In this document: positions 61,717 through 64,000 of the stretch, one piece after another
Position numbering within the stretch: the stretch's first letter is position 1
Layout: each line of letters starts with the position of its first letter
NCBI RefSeq assembly: GCF_008727755.1
Contig: NZ_CP044231.1
Location: 806,001-870,000, forward strand
Direction: 5' to 3'
DNA from: Microbacterium caowuchunii
GTDB lineage: Bacteria; Actinomycetota; Actinomycetes; Actinomycetales; Microbacteriaceae
Length of the DNA: 64,000 bases
The notes under the pieces: model-generated
Databases searched by the model: none
What the model was told of the DNA's origin: nothing
The model's input: only the letters and a program-made list of their open reading frames with translations
Program-made: the position numbers and the translations under genes

Positions 61717-62358
61717 ATGACCCGTATCGCCGTCATCGGAGGCACCGGCTACGCCGGGAGCCACATCGTGGCCGAGGCCGTCCGCAGGGGGCACACCGTG
61801 CTCTCCGTGGCCCGCACGGCTCCCTCGGAACGAGTGGAGCACGCCACGTACATGGAGGCGACGCTGCTCGACGTTCCGACCCTGGTGAACGAACTGCAGG
61901 GCGTGGACGTCGTCGTCGGGACCGTCCCCGCGCGCGGCGACATGCTCGGCCTCGTCCGGCCCGCCATGGCCCAGCTGAACTCCGTCCTTCCCGAGGACGT
62001 GCGGCTCGGCGTCATCGGCGGGGCGGGCGGCAGTCTGATCGCGGAGGGCGGGCCGCGCCTGATCGACACCCCCGGGTTCACGGAGGAGTACAAGCCCGAG
62101 GCGCAGGAGGCCATCGACATCCTGGAGGACCTGCAGGCCGACGAGTCGGGGCGGGACTGGTTCTACGTGCACCCCGCCGGCGGGTTCGGCGTGTGGAACC
62201 CCGGTGAGCGCACCGGAACCTACCGGGACGGCGGAGACGTCCTGGTGACGGACGCGGACGGGGAGTCCTACATCTCGGGTGCCGACCTCGCCGTCGCCGT
62301 GCTCGACGAGATCGAGAACCCGCGGCACCACCGCGAGCGCTTCACCGTCGGTTACTGA
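61717..62358 (+). CDS. NAD(P)-binding oxidoreductase of the atypical SDR type
   Basis: A 213-residue Rossmann protein: MTRIAVIGGTGYAGSHIVAE is the nucleotide-binding loop (GGTGYAG). YMEATLLDVPTLVNELQGVD and VVVGTVPARGD follow, then LGVIGGAGGSLIAEGG. It belongs to the NmrA/BVR-like atypical SDRs, with no catalytic Tyr-Lys pair seen; substrate unknown. GAAGGAG lies upstream of the ATG. It ends at a hairpin that also covers the end of the convergent gene. Confidence 0.9.
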   Translation: MTRIAVIGGTGYAGSHIVAEAVRRGHTVLSVARTAPSERVEHATYMEATLLDVPTLVNELQGVDVVVGTVPARGDMLGLVRPAMAQLNSVLPEDVRLGVIGGAGGSLIAEGGPRLIDTPGFTEEYKPEAQEAIDILEDLQADESGRDWFYVHPAGGFGVWNPGERTGTYRDGGDVLVTDADGESYISGADLAVAVLDEIENPRHHRERFTVGY

Positions 62359-62368
62359 CGGATCCACC

Positions 62369-62402
62369 GACTGGCGCGGCCTCAGACGAGGTCGCGCCAG
62401 TC
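62369..62402. terminator. Terminator overlapping the DUF4032 stop codon
   Basis: A 10-bp perfect outer stem (62369-62378 with 62393-62402) and an inner CCTC/GAGG pairing. The stop codon of the convergent DUF4032 gene lies in the loop, so the terminator of the plus-strand gene doubles as coding sequence. Confidence 0.7.
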
Positions 62403-63686
62403 GACGTCTTCAGCGGCCTCGTCCGTCTCGGAGGGGGAGCGCAGGACCGGGATCGACATGGTCTCGGTGGGCGGTCCCATCACGGTGGCCTCGTCGCGAC
62501 GGTGGCGGAGGACATCGTCGATGTAGCTGGTGAGCACCTCGGCGAGGGGCACGGCGCGGCCACGGGCCTGTGACATGTACCAGCGGTGCTCGAGCACCTG
62601 GTGGAACACCTCGGCGGGCTCGAGCTTCGCGCGCAGGTCGAACGGGATCGCCTTCACGACCGGTTCGAACACGCGGGTCAGCCACTCGTGCGCGACCATC
62701 TCCTCGTCCGCGCCGGGACGGGAGACCCGCGCGCGGAACTCGTCCAGATCGTTCAGCAGTCGGCGGGCCTGGTTCTCCTCGACGTCGAGGCCGGTCAGGC
62801 GCAGGAGGCGTCGCTGATGGTGTCCGGCGTCGACGACCTTGGGCTGGATCGACACCGTGGTGCCGTCCGGTGTGGTCTGCATGGACATCTCGCCGATGTC
62901 GAAGCCGAGCGCGTTCAGCCGCTGCACGCGCTCGGTGATGCGCCAGGACTCGTCGACGGAGAACGTCTCCCGGTCGGTGAGGGCGCTCCACAGCGAATAG
63001 TAGGACGAGACGATGCCGTCGGCGATCTCGACCGCGTCGACGCCGCCTTCCAGCCGTCCACCCGCCTCGAGGTCCATGATCTCGCCGGCGATGTTGGTAC
63101 GGGCGATGTCGAGGTCGTGCTCGCGCTGGCCACGGGTGAGACCGGCATCGTGCAGTTCCCCCGTCTCGGCATCGACGAGGTAGGCGGCGAAAGCGCCCGC
63201 ATCCCGGCGGAAGAGGGTGTTCGAGAGGGAGACGTCGCCCCAGAAGAACCCGACGTTGTGGAGGCGCACGAGGAGGACAGCGAGGGCGTCGACGAGGCGC
63301 GCGGCCGTGTCGGGGCGCAGCACCTGGGTGAACAGGGCGCGGTAGGGCAGGGAGAACTTGAGATGCGCCGTCACGAGCACGGCGGGCAGCGGTTTGCCGT
63401 TCGCGTCCGTGCGCCCGCCGATGGCGGCGATCCGCTCCACGCACGGCACATCGAGGCGGGCCAGGTTGCCGAGCATGTCGTACTCGCGGCGGGCCATCTC
63501 CGTCGTCGTCTCCTTGACCGCGACCACGCGGCCGGACAACGTCGAGAAGCGGACGAGGTGACGTGAGATGCCCTTGGGCAGGTAGACGATGTCCGAGCTC
63601 GGCCAGTCGGCGAGCGGCGTCGACCACGGCAGGGCGAGGAGGGCCGGGTCCACGGAACTCGCCGTGATTCTCAGTGATTCGGACAT
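62382..63686 (-). CDS. DUF4032 kinase-like protein
   Basis: A 434-residue protein. The N-terminal ~230 residues have a protein/LPS-kinase-like fold: RVVAVKETTTEMARREYDML (lysine of strand 3), then VGFFWGDVSLSNTLFRRDAG (catalytic-loop Asp and Asn) and AYLVDAETGEL (metal-binding position). The C-terminal DUF4032 part (~250-434) is helical (FRARVSRPGADEEMVAHEWL). The substrate is unknown. GGAGGAAC precedes ATG 63686. It neighbours the end of a sugar ABC ATPase gene upstream. Confidence 0.9.
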   Translation of the reverse strand: MSESLRITASSVDPALLALPWSTPLADWPSSDIVYLPKGISRHLVRFSTLSGRVVAVKETTTEMARREYDMLGNLARLDVPCVERIAAIGGRTDANGKPLPAVLVTAHLKFSLPYRALFTQVLRPDTAARLVDALAVLLVRLHNVGFFWGDVSLSNTLFRRDAGAFAAYLVDAETGELHDAGLTRGQREHDLDIARTNIAGEIMDLEAGGRLEGGVDAVEIADGIVSSYYSLWSALTDRETFSVDESWRITERVQRLNALGFDIGEMSMQTTPDGTTVSIQPKVVDAGHHQRRLLRLTGLDVEENQARRLLNDLDEFRARVSRPGADEEMVAHEWLTRVFEPVVKAIPFDLRAKLEPAEVFHQVLEHRWYMSQARGRAVPLAEVLTSYIDDVLRHRRDEATVMGPPTETMSIPVLRSPSETDEAAEDVDWRDLV

Positions 63687-63703
63687 GTTCCTCCGGGAAC
63701 GCG

Positions 63704-63741
63704 ACGCGGCGCGGCGGATCCGAGGATCCGCCGCGCCGCGT
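63704..63741 (-). terminator. Terminator after the ABC ATPase gene
   Basis: A perfect 17-bp stem (63704-63720 with 63725-63741), loop CGAG, starting 12 bases after the ATPase stop and just before the DUF4032 start. Confidence 0.85.
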
Positions 63742-63753
63742 TCGAGCTTTCGA

Positions 63754-64000
63754 TCAGACGGATGCGATCGCCTTGTCGGTGAGACGGTCGCCCGTCTCCA
63801 CGTCGAACACGTGGACGTGCCCGGGAACGGGGGAGAGGGTGACCTTCTCGCCCGCGTTCGGGTGGTTGCGTCCGTCGACGCGCGCGACGATGTCGGTGCG
63901 CTTGCCGTTGATCTCGGTGTGGCCGTACAGGTAGCCGTCGGCGCCGAGCTCCTCGACGAGGTCCACGACGACCGGGAGGCCCTTGCCGTCCACCCCGCCG
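63754..64000 (-). CDS. Sugar ABC transporter ATP-binding protein, C-terminus only (MsmK/UgpC type)
   Basis: About 82 C-terminal residues are visible: LPVVVDLVEELGADGYLYGH, then NHPNAGEKVTLSPVPGHVHV and FDVETGDRLTD. This is the TOBE/OB-fold regulatory domain of MsmK/UgpC/MalK ATPases, which energise uptake of several sugars. The ATPase domain and start lie beyond the right edge. Confidence 0.85.
   Translation of the reverse strand, partial: GGVDGKGLPVVVDLVEELGADGYLYGHTEINGKRTDIVARVDGRNHPNAGEKVTLSPVPGHVHVFDVETGDRLTDKAIASV

Overview
The window is a piece of a high-GC actinobacterial chromosome, most likely Microbacterium or a close relative in the Microbacteriaceae. This is inferred from gene content and order, not from a database comparison. 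The supporting blocks are tad/Flp cluster - topA - tmk - holB, glnR near pst/ppk1/phoU/senX3-regX3, carD - ispDF - cysS - rlmB, and small proteins that look lineage-specific. Many genes appear to have leaderless promoters, also typical of Actinobacteria.

Layout. 1-7.0 kb: end of a secreted protein, metallophosphoesterase and class A PBP on the minus strand, a DUF4177-like/RidA pair, and acs. 7.3-16.4 kb: a short tad/Flp-type cluster running into topA, tmk, holB and a secreted alpha/beta hydrolase. 16.4-19.1 kb: the metQ-metN-metI methionine ABC operon, with a structured leader and an internal hairpin. 19.3-26.9 kb: tRNA-Thr(CGU), an MMPL exporter, nicotinamidase, an NhaA-DsbA fusion, an M23 lipoprotein and two small proteins.

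27.0-33.98 kb is an accessory, decayed island ending at tRNA-Lys(UUU). It holds an orphan LuxR-type regulator, fossils of an SDR, a YcaQ-like protein, a serine recombinase and a tyrosine integrase, a truncated cbiM, a RelE/Phd-type toxin-antitoxin pair, an AraC regulator and a winged-helix regulator. A ~118-bp direct repeat containing the tRNA 3' end (29403-29520 and 33819-33935) marks the likely attachment sites.

34.1-40.4 kb: a FAS1 lipoprotein divergent from sigK-rskA, a conserved hypothetical, a PabC-like lyase, a GNAT and an AbiEi/DUF559 protein. Three 82-bp copies of a new-looking inverted-repeat element and several tandem repeats lie between these genes. 40.5-55.4 kb is a phosphate/nitrogen region: pstSCAB with a PHO box, Nudix/phosphatase, ppk1, glnR, nitrobindin-like, ygfZ, gpmA, phoU and senX3-regX3. 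55.4-64 kb: a lipoprotein, carD, ispDF, GNAT, EamA, cysS, rlmB, an oxidoreductase, a DUF4032 protein and the end of a sugar ABC ATPase.

How genes work together: SenX3-RegX3 and PhoU probably control pstSCAB through the PHO box, with ppk1 storing the phosphate. SigK-RskA probably controls the adjacent FAS1 protein. MetQNI imports methionine. The tad genes would need more parts encoded elsewhere. The most novel signals I see are the 82-bp repeat family, the fixed -10/start-codon spacing at nine genes, the layered att/fossil island, and the matching hairpins placed after the binding-protein genes of both ABC operons.
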